This document shows positions 36,492 through 45,443 of a stretch of DNA of 51,038 bases, in pieces (position 1 is the first letter of the stretch; each line of letters starts with the position of its first letter). Source of the stretch: Bacteroidales bacterium. GTDB lineage: Bacteria > Bacteroidota > Bacteroidia > Bacteroidales > FEN-979. The translations under genes and the position numbers were made by a program. The DNA is taken from positions 1 through 51,038 of the forward strand of contig JALNWE010000017.1 in the NCBI GenBank assembly GCA_023231065.1, given 5' to 3'. The notes beneath the pieces are model-generated. The model searched no databases, had not been told where the DNA came from, and worked only from the letters and a program-made list of their open reading frames with translations.

Positions 36492-38984
36492 TTATGATCT
36501 GCCAAATATCCGTTGAAGAAATGATTTTTTCCTGCCCGTGTCCTTATCATCCGAATAATATCCGTATCCGTATCCGTATCCATATCCATGCCCGTATCCG
36601 TATCCGTATCCATGGCCATAACCGTATCCATATCCATAGCCGTATCCATAAGAGCTACGGGAGAGTTTCACGTCGTTGATCAGGATGGCAAGGTTCGGAA
36701 TGCCCCGCTGTTCCATGTCGCGAATGATAGAGGCAAAAATCTTTTTATGGGTATAATCCTGGCGGACAAGGAATAAATTGGCATCGGTATGTTTGACCAA
36801 TAAAAAAGCATCTGTTACCAGCCCAACAGGTGGAGTATCAAGAATGATATAATCATAAATATTTTTCAGGTGAGAGAAAAGCTCGTTACATTTTTCAGAG
36901 GCGATAAGCTCAGCGGGATTGGGTGGTACAGGGCCTGCCATGATGATATCAAGGTTTTCGATTCCTGAAGGCTGAATAATATCTTCCATTTTGCTCTTAT
37001 TAATGAGGTAAGAGCTGATCCCCTCTGTATTGGTCAGGCCGAAATCCTGATAGATTTTTGGTTTGCGAAGGTCAAACCCCATCAGCAGCGTCTTCTTCCC
37101 GTATAGGGCGAACATGGCAGAAAGATTGATGGAAACGAAGGTTTTACCAGCGCTTACCATGTCGGAAGTAATCATGATGGTTTGTTTTTCTTTTCCTTTC
37201 AGGAGGTAATTAATATTCGTCCTTACTGAACGGAACGATTCGGCAATGGTCGATTTCGGAGATTCCATTACAACGATCTTCCCCGGTTTGTCGTTATGGA
37301 TTATGTGACCGACAATGGGCAGTTTGGTGATCTTTTCAACATCCTCGCGCTCCATGATCATATCGTTGAAATAGTCTTTTCCAAGAATATAAAGGATCGG
37401 AAGAATGAGGCCAAGAATCAGGGCGATGATATAATTCAGGCTCTTTTTCGGGAACACGGGTGTCAGCCCCTCTCCCCGCGCTTCATCCACTATTTCATTA
37501 TCCGAAAGATTGGCAGCTTGGGTGATTGCCGCTTCCGACCTTTTCTGAAGCATATAGGTGTAAATGGCATCGTTGAGCTTGAATTTACGTTCAATGCCAA
37601 ATAAAACCCGTTGAGTTTCAGGAAGATTATTGATTCGGACATTGATCTGGGCCACCCTGGAATTGATTTCTTTTAAGGCTATTTCATTGGAATTAATAGC
37701 GCTTTTCACGTTTTCATATAATGCATTTTTTGTAGTGGCAATCTGAAGATCGATGGCGCGGAGACTTGGATTTTTTTCCCTGGAATATTGCGAGGACTCA
37801 GTCCGCTTCATATACAGGGTAGTCAACTGCATCGTCAGGTCATTCAGGACAGTGTTATCGATACCCATGGATGCCGGGACGATCAACTCATCCAGCTTCT
37901 GGTTTTTTTCGATGTAATCCTTCATGTTCGACAGATACTTTGATTTTACGATCAGCACGGCCTTTTCATCCTGAAGCTGCATCATCTTTTCAAAGACCTG
38001 TTTGGCTTCATCATCCAGGTTCATGATCTCCTTGTTGGTCCGGAAGTTCATGAGCGCTCTTTCTGATGAGTTGAGGGAGTCGGTTATTCCCTGGAGTTCA
38101 TTATCAATAAAAGTAATCGTCCGGGAGGCAACAATGTTTTTACGTTCTAATCCTTTGTCCATGTATTCCTTGGTCAGTGAATTCAGAAACGTCACCAGTT
38201 TGTCAACATTCCCGCCTTTTATTTTGATTTCAACAATAGAGGCTTCCTTGTTGATAGGTTCAATAGTAAAAGACTTAAACTCCTTGATCAGTTTGTCATA
38301 ACTGCTGAAAGTAAATGTAAACGTACGCTCCAGGTCTTTTTTAGGATCAAATTTATCGGTCAGCAGCAATTTAAATTTGAAATTTTTTGTCTGAATAATT
38401 TGCCCGATCGAAAAAACCTCATCAAGAGCAATATTCTCTTTTCTGTCCTCGACTGGTTTATGGAGGGAAAAATTATAAAAAACCACTTCCTGGTTTTTAG
38501 CCTCCAGCCTGAATTTATCTGCTGAAATAAAACTAACGTTGAACTGTAAATTGACAGGCTGGGGATAGGCAGTATCCATGACAACGATAAAAGGGGCGTC
38601 CCGGAAAAGTTCTTTAGTCACAAAATTATCTTCACTGTAATAAGACACTTCGAACCCTATTTTTGATAGGGTCCGGTAGGAAAGGGAATAAGAGGTCAAG
38701 ACCCCGATCTCATTTTGCAGGTTCTGCATGTTGTTAAATAGCCCCATCCCCAACAGATCCTGTGGATTCAGTTTATTTTCTGATTTGTCCTTTACCAATA
38801 CCGTTGTCTTGACTTCATAAACAGGAGGCGTATATTTATTAAAGATAAAGGCAATAAGGAGTGCAACAAATATTGTAACAGCAAAAAGATACCAATAACG
38901 GTAAAACTTGAAAAGCAATGCCTTATAATCAACAGATTGCTCTTTTTCGGGAAAATCCTGGAGGTTCTCGTTCACGGGTGCCAT
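36492..38984 (-). CDS. Polysaccharide co-polymerase / tyrosine autokinase (Wzc-like)
   Basis: An 830-residue bacterial tyrosine kinase of the Wzc family. It has a Wzz-type membrane domain with helices at about residues 35-53 and 520-538, a long periplasmic region with coiled coil, and a cytoplasmic kinase with Walker A SAGKT (Lys614), Walker A' GFDLRKP and Walker B ILDTPPVG. The tail is remarkable: residues 779-810 alternate Tyr and Gly with two His interruptions, giving 15 tyrosines in 32 residues, far more than the usual Y-cluster. A lysine/arginine-rich end follows. Autophosphorylation of such tails controls polymer length and export. The start overlaps the wza-like stop by one base. Confidence 0.93.
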   Translation of the reverse strand: MAPVNENLQDFPEKEQSVDYKALLFKFYRYWYLFAVTIFVALLIAFIFNKYTPPVYEVKTTVLVKDKSENKLNPQDLLGMGLFNNMQNLQNEIGVLTSYSLSYRTLSKIGFEVSYYSEDNFVTKELFRDAPFIVVMDTAYPQPVNLQFNVSFISADKFRLEAKNQEVVFYNFSLHKPVEDRKENIALDEVFSIGQIIQTKNFKFKLLLTDKFDPKKDLERTFTFTFSSYDKLIKEFKSFTIEPINKEASIVEIKIKGGNVDKLVTFLNSLTKEYMDKGLERKNIVASRTITFIDNELQGITDSLNSSERALMNFRTNKEIMNLDDEAKQVFEKMMQLQDEKAVLIVKSKYLSNMKDYIEKNQKLDELIVPASMGIDNTVLNDLTMQLTTLYMKRTESSQYSREKNPSLRAIDLQIATTKNALYENVKSAINSNEIALKEINSRVAQINVRINNLPETQRVLFGIERKFKLNDAIYTYMLQKRSEAAITQAANLSDNEIVDEARGEGLTPVFPKKSLNYIIALILGLILPILYILGKDYFNDMIMEREDVEKITKLPIVGHIIHNDKPGKIVVMESPKSTIAESFRSVRTNINYLLKGKEKQTIMITSDMVSAGKTFVSINLSAMFALYGKKTLLMGFDLRKPKIYQDFGLTNTEGISSYLINKSKMEDIIQPSGIENLDIIMAGPVPPNPAELIASEKCNELFSHLKNIYDYIILDTPPVGLVTDAFLLVKHTDANLFLVRQDYTHKKIFASIIRDMEQRGIPNLAILINDVKLSRSSYGYGYGYGYGYGHGYGYGYGHGYGYGYGYGYYSDDKDTGRKKSFLQRIFGRS
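36555..36650. repeat. Degenerate 6-bp tandem repeat encoding the Tyr-Gly tail
   Basis: This 96-bp tract, on the coding strand a TAYGGN-type hexamer repeated about 15 times with two CAYGG (His-Gly) units, codes for the Tyr-rich tail of the Wzc-like kinase. Codon third positions vary (TAT/TAC, GGA/GGC/GGT), so it is an old, partly diverged repeat rather than a fresh expansion. In-frame gain or loss of units would change the number of phosphorylatable tyrosines. Confidence 0.8.
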
Positions 38985-39793
38985 TATTTATTAAAATAAT
39001 TGATCAGCAGAAGGGCTGTGGAAATAGAAGTAAGGACAATTGCCCATGGGAAGGTGGTGCCAAATCCCCATCGCTTATATCCCAGAGGCATTACATAAAG
39101 GATATCGCTGGGTTGCAGGTAATAGTAATCAGAATTAAGAATATTATCGCTCGTCAGATCCAGATAATGGACCTGTGACCCTCCCTTCGTTTGCCGGATC
39201 AACGCAACCCGGTTACGGTTTCCGAACTCAGTCATGTCGCCGGCCAAGGAAAGGGCTTCAAAAATGTTGATATCATCCTTGTATATGGTGAATATACCGG
39301 GATGGTTTAGCTCTCCAACCAGGGTGATCCGGAAATTCACAATTTTCACCACCACATTCGTTTCTTTCAGGTATTCATTGATCAGTTGTTGTATCATGGT
39401 TTTTATCTGGTCAACATTCAAATCCCTTACATAAACTTTACCAATGATCGGAAAATCAATATAACCATCTGAATTGACACTATAACTGTTCAGGTATATG
39501 GATGCATCATTGGCATAATCATTATAGGAACTTGTTCCTGATTGTTTGTTGAAAAAGGTAAAAGCTTTTTCATCAAGGCTGAATACCCGGATATAAAGAT
39601 TGTCTTTTGGCTGGACCTTGTAATCAACATCCCGTTTGTTGATATAAAAAGCCGAAGTGTCTTTTTCCTGTTCTTTTTGAAGATACTTAATCTTTTTCTG
39701 TGGGACACAAGAAGTTATCAGCAGGATAAATAACAGAAAAAAGGTTGAATGATGTATTAAAAGGGACAGGCGCTGTTTCATAAATTTAGACAT
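38984..39793 (-). CDS. Polysaccharide export lipoprotein (Wza-like)
   Basis: A 269-residue outer-membrane polysaccharide export protein with lipobox LITSC (Cys29). The Poly_export segment is VQPKDNLYIRVFSLDEKAF, followed by SLBB-type strands (NVVVKIVNFRITLVGELNHPG, then DDINIFEALSLAGDM) and a C-terminal hydrophobic helix (about 247-265) near WAIVLTSISTALLLI. It forms the export channel that docks with the Wzc co-polymerase encoded immediately downstream. A second Met at residue 5 (39781) fits better with the promoter, which would leave almost no leader for the first Met. Confidence 0.9.
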   Translation of the reverse strand: MSKFMKQRLSLLIHHSTFFLLFILLITSCVPQKKIKYLQKEQEKDTSAFYINKRDVDYKVQPKDNLYIRVFSLDEKAFTFFNKQSGTSSYNDYANDASIYLNSYSVNSDGYIDFPIIGKVYVRDLNVDQIKTMIQQLINEYLKETNVVVKIVNFRITLVGELNHPGIFTIYKDDINIFEALSLAGDMTEFGNRNRVALIRQTKGGSQVHYLDLTSDNILNSDYYYLQPSDILYVMPLGYKRWGFGTTFPWAIVLTSISTALLLINYFNK

Positions 39794-39801
39794 AGAAAAA
39801 G

Positions 39802-39831
39802 CAAAGGTACATTTTTTTTAAAATCCAACAA
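39802..39831 (-). promoter_or_regulatory. Promoter of the wza-wzc-cysDN operon
   Basis: Minus-strand TTG (39829-39831) and TACCTTTG (39802-39809, exact -7) are spaced by 19 bp. The predicted start site falls right at the annotated first ATG, favouring initiation at the Met codon at 39781. Confidence 0.55.
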
Positions 39832-39870
39832 CAAACCAGCCCTTCTTGCCAAACGTATCCTAAAACTCAC

Positions 39871-41205
39871 CTAAGATTTTACCACCTCCCCGATCAGTGT
39901 AGCGGAAGTAAAGCGGACGATCTTGACCGTTATATAAGCTCCGGGAGAAGCATCGGTTTTTGGGAATACTACAACTTTATTTTGTGAGTTACGTCCGAAA
40001 TATTGGGATTTTGACCGTTTTGATTCTCCCTCGATAAGGACTGAAAAAGTCTTGCCAAGATCTTGATTGTTGTTTTCGTAGGATAGTTTCTGCTGCAATT
40101 CAATGATTTCCCGGAGCCTTCTTTCTTTTACTTTTTCTGGGATGTTATCTTTCAGGGTTTCCGCGGCAAGGGTCCGGGGCCGTTCTGAATATTTGAACAT
40201 GAACGCGAAATCATATCTTACCCATTCCATGAGCGAGAGCGTCTGCCGGTGATCCTCTTCTGTTTCATCGCAGAATCCGGCAATGATATCCGTTGAAATG
40301 GCACATCCGGGAATGATCCTCCTGATTGCCATGATCCGTTCCATGTATTGTTCCCTGGTATATTTCCGGTTCATCCGTTCAAGGATGTGGTCGCTGCCGG
40401 ATTGTACCGGCAAATGGATCGCTTTGCAGATATTATCGTGGCTGGCAATGGTGTGAAGCAAAGGATCGGAAATATCTTTGGGATGGGAAGTCGCAAAACG
40501 AACGCGTATCATCGGATGGACGGCAGCAACTTTTTCAAGCAGACAGGCAAAGTCCATATTACCTTCCGGTGAAGTCCATCGATATGAATTTACATTTTGC
40601 CCAATCAGGGTGACCTCCCGGTAGCCTTTCGTAAACAAATCGCTGGTTTCATTGAGGATGGACCCTGCATCCCTGCTCCGTTCATGTCCCCGCGTATAAG
40701 GAACCACACAATAGCTGCAATAGTTCCCGCATCCCCTCATGATGGATATAAAGGCAGATATTCCATTGGAGTCAAATCTTACGGGGGTAATGCCGGCATA
40801 TGTTTCGTCCACTGATAAAATCGTGTCAATAGCCTTCCGGCCAGTTCCGACCTGTCCGAGCAGTAATGGTAAATGGCGGTATGCATCCGGTCCCGCCACC
40901 AGGTCAAGCAATTGCTCTTCCTCGACCAGAGCGGTTTGGATGCGATCGGCCATACAACCCAGCAAACCAATGATCAGCCCGGGTTTCTTTCTCTTTAATG
41001 ATTTGAAATACTCAAGTCTTTTCCTGACCCGCTCTTCTGCATTTTCACGGATGGAACATGTATTAATAAAAATGATGTCGGCCAACGCCAAATCCCGGGT
41101 ATACTCGTATCCTTCCTGGCTTAATATTGATGTTACAATCTCACTGTCAGAAAAATTCATCTGACAACCATATGTTTCAAGAAATATTTTTTTCGGATTT
41201 TTCAC
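39871..41205 (-). CDS. miaB: tRNA-2-methylthio-N6-dimethylallyladenosine synthase MiaB
   Basis: A 444-residue radical-SAM methylthiotransferase that adds a methylthio group to A37 of tRNAs reading UNN codons. The N-terminal UPF0004 domain carries three iron-sulfur Cys contexts (TYGCQMN, NTCSIREN, LLGCMAD). The radical-SAM cluster cysteines are Cys159, Cys163 and Cys166 (CGNYCSYC). A C-terminal TRAM domain (about 375-442) closes the protein. A single gene with its own -7 element, divergent from topA. Confidence 0.95.
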   Translation of the reverse strand: MKNPKKIFLETYGCQMNFSDSEIVTSILSQEGYEYTRDLALADIIFINTCSIRENAEERVRKRLEYFKSLKRKKPGLIIGLLGCMADRIQTALVEEEQLLDLVAGPDAYRHLPLLLGQVGTGRKAIDTILSVDETYAGITPVRFDSNGISAFISIMRGCGNYCSYCVVPYTRGHERSRDAGSILNETSDLFTKGYREVTLIGQNVNSYRWTSPEGNMDFACLLEKVAAVHPMIRVRFATSHPKDISDPLLHTIASHDNICKAIHLPVQSGSDHILERMNRKYTREQYMERIMAIRRIIPGCAISTDIIAGFCDETEEDHRQTLSLMEWVRYDFAFMFKYSERPRTLAAETLKDNIPEKVKERRLREIIELQQKLSYENNNQDLGKTFSVLIEGESKRSKSQYFGRNSQNKVVVFPKTDASPGAYITVKIVRFTSATLIGEVVKS

Positions 41206-41257
41206 GTTTAAGTATTACTTGTATGATTCCCGGGCGATTAAGCATAAAAAAGCAGTG

Positions 41258-41265
41258 CAAAGGTA
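41258..41265 (-). promoter_or_regulatory. Putative miaB -7 element
   Basis: Minus-strand TACCTTTG, exact TAnnTTTG, 52 bp upstream of miaB; divergent from the topA element 19 bp away. No clear -33. Confidence 0.4.
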
Positions 41266-41284
41266 AGGATTAAGTTTATTGTCT

Positions 41285-41292
41285 TACTTTTG
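41285..41292 (+). promoter_or_regulatory. Putative topA -7 element
   Basis: TACTTTTG, exact TAnnTTTG, 33 bp upstream of topA. No clear -33 TTG at 19-21 bp. Confidence 0.4.
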
Positions 41293-41325
41293 TGCCGGAT
41301 TTCGAAATATTAATATGCTATCCAG

Positions 41326-43647
41326 ATGACAAAAAACTTAGTGATTGTTGAGTCTCCGGCCAAGGCAAAAACCATTGGGGGTTTTTTAGGGAAAGAATTT
41401 ACTGTGAAATCCTGTATGGGACACGTGGCAGATCTTTCGAAAAAAGGGCTCGGAGTGGATATAGAAAATGGTTTTTTCCCTCTTTACGTCATATCTCCTG
41501 AGAAGAAAAAAATCGTTTCCGAATTAACAAAACTGGCTCATGATTCCGAGTGGGTCTGGTTAGCTTCCGATGAGGACCGGGAGGGGGAAGCCATCGCCTG
41601 GCACCTTTTAGATGCCCTTGGCCTTGATGAAAAAAAGACAAAACGCATTGCATTTCATGAGATCACAAAAACGGCTATTCAGAGCGCCATAGAATCTCCC
41701 AGGAGTATCGATAAAAATCTTGTCGATGCCCAGCAGGCGAGACGAGTTCTTGATCGACTGGTTGGTTTTGAATTATCCCCTTTGCTTTGGAAAAAAATTA
41801 AACCATCCCTTTCAGCGGGCAGGGTGCAATCGGTCGCCGTCCGGCTGATCGTTGAACGTGAAGAAGAAATTAAAAATTTCCAGTCCACCTCGGCCTACCG
41901 GATAACCGGTGACTTTCAGGTTCACAACGGGGACAAAGGATCCGTTATAAAAGCAGAATTAAACAAACGGTTTCCCACAAAAGAGGAAGCTATAGTTTTT
42001 TTGGAAAAATGCAAAAAAGCGGGATATCTTATTGAAGAAGTAGATACAAAGCCGGCAAAAAAATCCCCGGCCCCGCCATTTACCACTTCAACCCTGCAAC
42101 AGGAAGCTTCACGCAAACTTGGGTTTTCAGTATCCAACACCATGCGCGTGGCACAGGAACTTTATGAATCGGGGAAGATAACTTATATGCGGACCGACTC
42201 AGTCAATTTGTCGGGCCTTGCATTGTCGATGTCGCGAAAAGAAATCGCCGAAACTTTTGGTGAAAACTATGTCAAGATCCGGAAATTTACAACCAAAACA
42301 AAAGGCGCTCAGGAAGCTCACGAAGCTATTCGCCCGACATACCTGAGCAATAAGACCATCGAAGGCGACCGCTCTCAGAAACGGCTCTATGAACTCATCT
42401 GGAAAAGGACCATTGCTTCCCAGATGGCCGATGCCGAATTGGAAAAAACAAACGTAACAATCGGAATATCAACCTGTAAGGAAAAATTTGTCGCCAAAGG
42501 GGAAGTCATCCGCTTCGACGGTTTTCTCAAAGTTTATCTCGAATCCAAAGATGAAGGCGAACAAAATGGAGAGGGGGGGATGCTCCCACCTTTGGTAACG
42601 GGTGAAAAACCTGTTTTACTTGAGATGACAGCTCAGGAAAAATTTACCCAGCAACCATTCCGTTATACGGAAGCTACTCTTGTCAAAAAACTGGAAGAGC
42701 TGGGCATTGGGCGCCCCTCTACCTACGCTCCGACCATTTCAACTATTCAAAAAAGGGAATATGTAGTTAAAGAAGATCGGCCGGGTTTCTCGCGGGATTT
42801 CGCAATTATTACCATGAAAAATGACAAGCTGACCGAAGAAATAAAATCAGAAAATACCGGTTTTGAGAAAGCCAAACTTTTTCCAACCGATATTGGTACG
42901 CTGGTCAACAGCTTCCTCACTCAACATTTCGGAAATATCCTGGATTATAATTTTACTGCCAATGTGGAAGAGGATTTTGATGACATTGCCAGAGGAAAAC
43001 GGATTTGGAACCAGATGATCAGTGAATTTTATTTTCCTTTTCATCAACAGATCGAACAGGCCCTCGAAAAATCCGGAAAAGTCAGTGGCGAAAAATTGTT
43101 AGGTAAGGATCCGGTAACCGGACTTAATGTTTATGTTAAAATCGGACGGTATGGGCCTATGGGACAAATGGGCGATACCGATAATGAGAACAAACCCCGG
43201 TTTGCAGCCTTGAAAAAAGGACAAAGTCTTGATTCCATTACCCTGGCCGAAACCCTTGATCTTTTTAAGTTGCCCCGTACCCTGGGCGATTTTGAATCCT
43301 CTGATGTGGTGGTGTCAACCGGCAGGTTTGGTCCCTATATCCGTCATAATTCAGCGTTTTATTCTCTTCCTAAAGAAGATGATCCGCTGAACGTCAGCCT
43401 CGAAAGGGCCATTGAGATCATCGGAAATAAACGTCAACTTGACAGCCAGAAACTATTGCTTGAATTTCAGGATCATAATACCCTGATTAAGGTACTGAAC
43501 GGACGCTATGGGGCTTATATCACATGCAATAAAGAAAACTATAAAATCCCCAAAGGGAAAGACCCCAAATCATTGACCCTCGAGGATTGTCAAACCATTA
43601 TAGCCAATACCCAACCCTCAAAATCCAAATCGAAAAAGAAAAAGTAA
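41326..43647 (+). CDS. topA: DNA topoisomerase I
   Basis: A 773-residue type IA topoisomerase that relaxes negative supercoils. The N-terminal TOPRIM domain starts NLVIVESPAKAKTI and has the acidic triad context SDEDREGEA. The active-site Tyr287 lies in TYMRTDS. The C-terminus carries several glycine-rich TopA C-terminal repeats (GRFGPYIRH, GRYGAYITC) instead of Cys4 zinc fingers, as in many Bacteroidota. The final tail is basic (SKSKSKKKK), probably DNA-binding. The arginase-like gene starts 6 bp downstream, implying cotranscription. Confidence 0.96.
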   Translation: MTKNLVIVESPAKAKTIGGFLGKEFTVKSCMGHVADLSKKGLGVDIENGFFPLYVISPEKKKIVSELTKLAHDSEWVWLASDEDREGEAIAWHLLDALGLDEKKTKRIAFHEITKTAIQSAIESPRSIDKNLVDAQQARRVLDRLVGFELSPLLWKKIKPSLSAGRVQSVAVRLIVEREEEIKNFQSTSAYRITGDFQVHNGDKGSVIKAELNKRFPTKEEAIVFLEKCKKAGYLIEEVDTKPAKKSPAPPFTTSTLQQEASRKLGFSVSNTMRVAQELYESGKITYMRTDSVNLSGLALSMSRKEIAETFGENYVKIRKFTTKTKGAQEAHEAIRPTYLSNKTIEGDRSQKRLYELIWKRTIASQMADAELEKTNVTIGISTCKEKFVAKGEVIRFDGFLKVYLESKDEGEQNGEGGMLPPLVTGEKPVLLEMTAQEKFTQQPFRYTEATLVKKLEELGIGRPSTYAPTISTIQKREYVVKEDRPGFSRDFAIITMKNDKLTEEIKSENTGFEKAKLFPTDIGTLVNSFLTQHFGNILDYNFTANVEEDFDDIARGKRIWNQMISEFYFPFHQQIEQALEKSGKVSGEKLLGKDPVTGLNVYVKIGRYGPMGQMGDTDNENKPRFAALKKGQSLDSITLAETLDLFKLPRTLGDFESSDVVVSTGRFGPYIRHNSAFYSLPKEDDPLNVSLERAIEIIGNKRQLDSQKLLLEFQDHNTLIKVLNGRYGAYITCNKENYKIPKGKDPKSLTLEDCQTIIANTQPSKSKSKKKK

Positions 43648-43653
43648 TGTCCC

Positions 43654-44832
43654 ATGGATATTCCTGCTTTTTTTGAACCCTTAGATCTGAGCGAGTTTCC
43701 TTGTACAGGGGAAACTTCTGCACAGTCACGGTTAGGAAACATAATCCGGATTTTTTCAGATTCCCAGGATTTTCCTGATTACACTGCCTGTGATATTGCA
43801 TTGGTAGGTGTAAAAGACGACCGGAATTCAGTAAATAATGAAGGATGCTGCCTCGCTCCTGATGCAATAAGGAAGTTCCTTTATCAATTAAACCCTGGTC
43901 CTTATCCCATCAAGTTAGCAGACCTTGGAAATATAAAAAAAGGATATTCGGTTTCTGATACCTCCTTTGCCCTGAGCTCCGTTATTTCTGAATTGATCGC
44001 AAACAATGTACTTCCGGTAATTCTGGGGGGTAGCCAGGATTTTACTTTTGCCAATTACCAGGCATACCAGAGCCTGGGACAAATCATCAACATTGTTGCA
44101 GTGGATCCCATGTTCGATCTTGGAAAATCAGAACAGGAACTAACCTCACAGTCTTACCTGAGCAGTGTCATTCTTCATCAGCCCAATTACCTGTTCAACT
44201 ATGCAAACATCGGATATCAGACTTATTTTATCGACCAGGATGCATTGAAACTCATGAAAAACCTCTTTTTCGATACATACCGGTTGGGAATCGTACGCGA
44301 AAGCCTCGAAGAAGTTGAACCTATTGTCCGCAATGCAGATATGCTCAGTTTCGATATCTCGGCTGTCAGGAATTCAGATGCTCCGGGAAACGGCAATGCC
44401 ACACCCAATGGATTTTATGGTGAAGAGGCATGCCAGATCGTCAGGTATGCAGGCCTTAGTGATAAACTGACCTCCATCGGCTTTTATGAAGTAAACCCCA
44501 AATATGATACAACCGGGCAAACCGCCCACCTTGTCGCTCAGATGATCTGGTATTTCATCGACGGATTTTATAACCGGGCTCATGATTTTCCATTCAGCAA
44601 CGAGGAAGATTACCTTAAATACCGCGTGAGCATCAGCGATCATAAAGAAGAGATTGTATTTTTCAAAAGCAAAAAGACCGATCGGTGGTGGATGGAAATA
44701 CCCTTACAGCCTGAACAAAAAATCAAATATCAGCGACATTATCTGGTCCCATGCTCCTATAAAGATTATCAGACCGCCTGTGAAAATGATATTCCCGACC
44801 GCTGGTGGATGGTGTATCAGAAGCTGATGTAG
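43654..44832 (+). CDS. Arginase/formiminoglutamase-fold protein with degenerate metal site
   Basis: A 392-residue protein of the ureohydrolase (arginase) fold. The family's metal-binding motifs can be located but are altered: GGDHS reads GGSQD (residues 125-129), DAHxD reads DPMFD (151-155), and SFDxDxxDP reads SFDISAVRNSDAP (232-244). Two of the His ligands and one Asp are replaced by Gln128, Met153 and Ser236, while Asp151, Asp155 and Asp234 remain. Normal two-manganese catalysis looks impossible, so a non-catalytic or changed role is likely. A C-terminal extension of ~80 residues (SNEEDYLKYRVSISDHKEE then DRWWMEIP and DRWWMVYQ) is extra to ureohydrolases. It is cotranscribed with topA. Function unknown. 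Confidence 0.82.
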   Translation: MDIPAFFEPLDLSEFPCTGETSAQSRLGNIIRIFSDSQDFPDYTACDIALVGVKDDRNSVNNEGCCLAPDAIRKFLYQLNPGPYPIKLADLGNIKKGYSVSDTSFALSSVISELIANNVLPVILGGSQDFTFANYQAYQSLGQIINIVAVDPMFDLGKSEQELTSQSYLSSVILHQPNYLFNYANIGYQTYFIDQDALKLMKNLFFDTYRLGIVRESLEEVEPIVRNADMLSFDISAVRNSDAPGNGNATPNGFYGEEACQIVRYAGLSDKLTSIGFYEVNPKYDTTGQTAHLVAQMIWYFIDGFYNRAHDFPFSNEEDYLKYRVSISDHKEEIVFFKSKKTDRWWMEIPLQPEQKIKYQRHYLVPCSYKDYQTACENDIPDRWWMVYQKLM

Positions 44833-44860
44833 GAAAGGAGATAAAACATCCCATCCCCCA

Positions 44861-44881
44861 TCTCTTATCTCTTATCTCTTG
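44861..44881. repeat. Short tandem repeat TCTCTTA x3
   Basis: Three 7-bp units, TCTCTTA, TCTCTTA and TCTCTTG, lie across the 3' end of ruvC, within and just beyond its stop codon. The ruvC C-terminus (TRDKR) is encoded by this tract. Confidence 0.7.
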
Positions 44882-45434
44882 TCCCTTCCGTTCTTTCCGG
44901 GTTTTCCGAAATAAATCCCTTCCATCCTGAAAATTTTTTTTGGGAAGCCGGCGTTCCCTTTTGAAAAAAATGACACACTGCGGCCGCAAGACCATCAGTG
45001 GCATCAAGGGTTTCCGGATTTTCCCTGATATCAAGGAGCCGCATCAGCATAAGGGCCACCTGCTCTTTGGTGGCGGCGCCTTTTCCGGTGATAGACTGCT
45101 TTATTTTACGGGGGGAATATTCAAAGACAGGAACCGAATGAGACAAGGCCGCTGCGATGGCGACTCCCTGGGCCCGGCCAAGTTTCAACATGGACTGTAC
45201 ATTCTTTCCGAAAAATGGAGCCTCTATGGAGAGCTCATCCGGATGATATTGCTCGATTAGGGAAATCATCCTTTCAAAAATTATCTTCAGCCGTTGATGA
45301 TGATCATCGTATTTGTTTAATTTTAGCACGCCCAAAGCGAGCATCTCGGGATGGTTCCCTTTTACAAGGATAATCCCGTACCCCATAATGGTAGTTCCAG
45401 GATCAATGCCTAAAATTATACGTTCGCCCGTCAT
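44865..45434 (-). CDS. ruvC: Holliday junction resolvase RuvC
   Basis: A RuvC endonuclease of 189 residues from the ATG at 45434 (a GTG one codon earlier is also possible). The catalytic acidic residues are in ILGIDPGTTIMGYG, IEAPFF and DATDGLAAAVCH. It cuts Holliday junctions symmetrically with RuvAB. The C-terminal ~25 residues (WKGFISENPERTEGTRDKR) have no counterpart in the core fold and run into a TCTCTTA repeat, so the tail is probably a repeat-derived extension. It is divergent from the flippase-like gene with under 10 bp between the starts. Confidence 0.93.
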   Translation of the reverse strand: MTGERIILGIDPGTTIMGYGIILVKGNHPEMLALGVLKLNKYDDHHQRLKIIFERMISLIEQYHPDELSIEAPFFGKNVQSMLKLGRAQGVAIAAALSHSVPVFEYSPRKIKQSITGKGAATKEQVALMLMRLLDIRENPETLDATDGLAAAVCHFFQKGTPASQKKFSGWKGFISENPERTEGTRDKR

Positions 45435-45443
45435 CACCGAAAG

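Noticed and set aside
36555..36650. Repeat tract considered as a CRISPR-like array
   Set aside because: Units are 6 bp with no spacers and are coding.
36494..36679. Open frames on the plus strand with Ile-Arg/Val-Ser repeats opposite the Tyr-Gly tail
   Set aside because: They are read-outs of the hexamer repeat in other frames and have no independent support.
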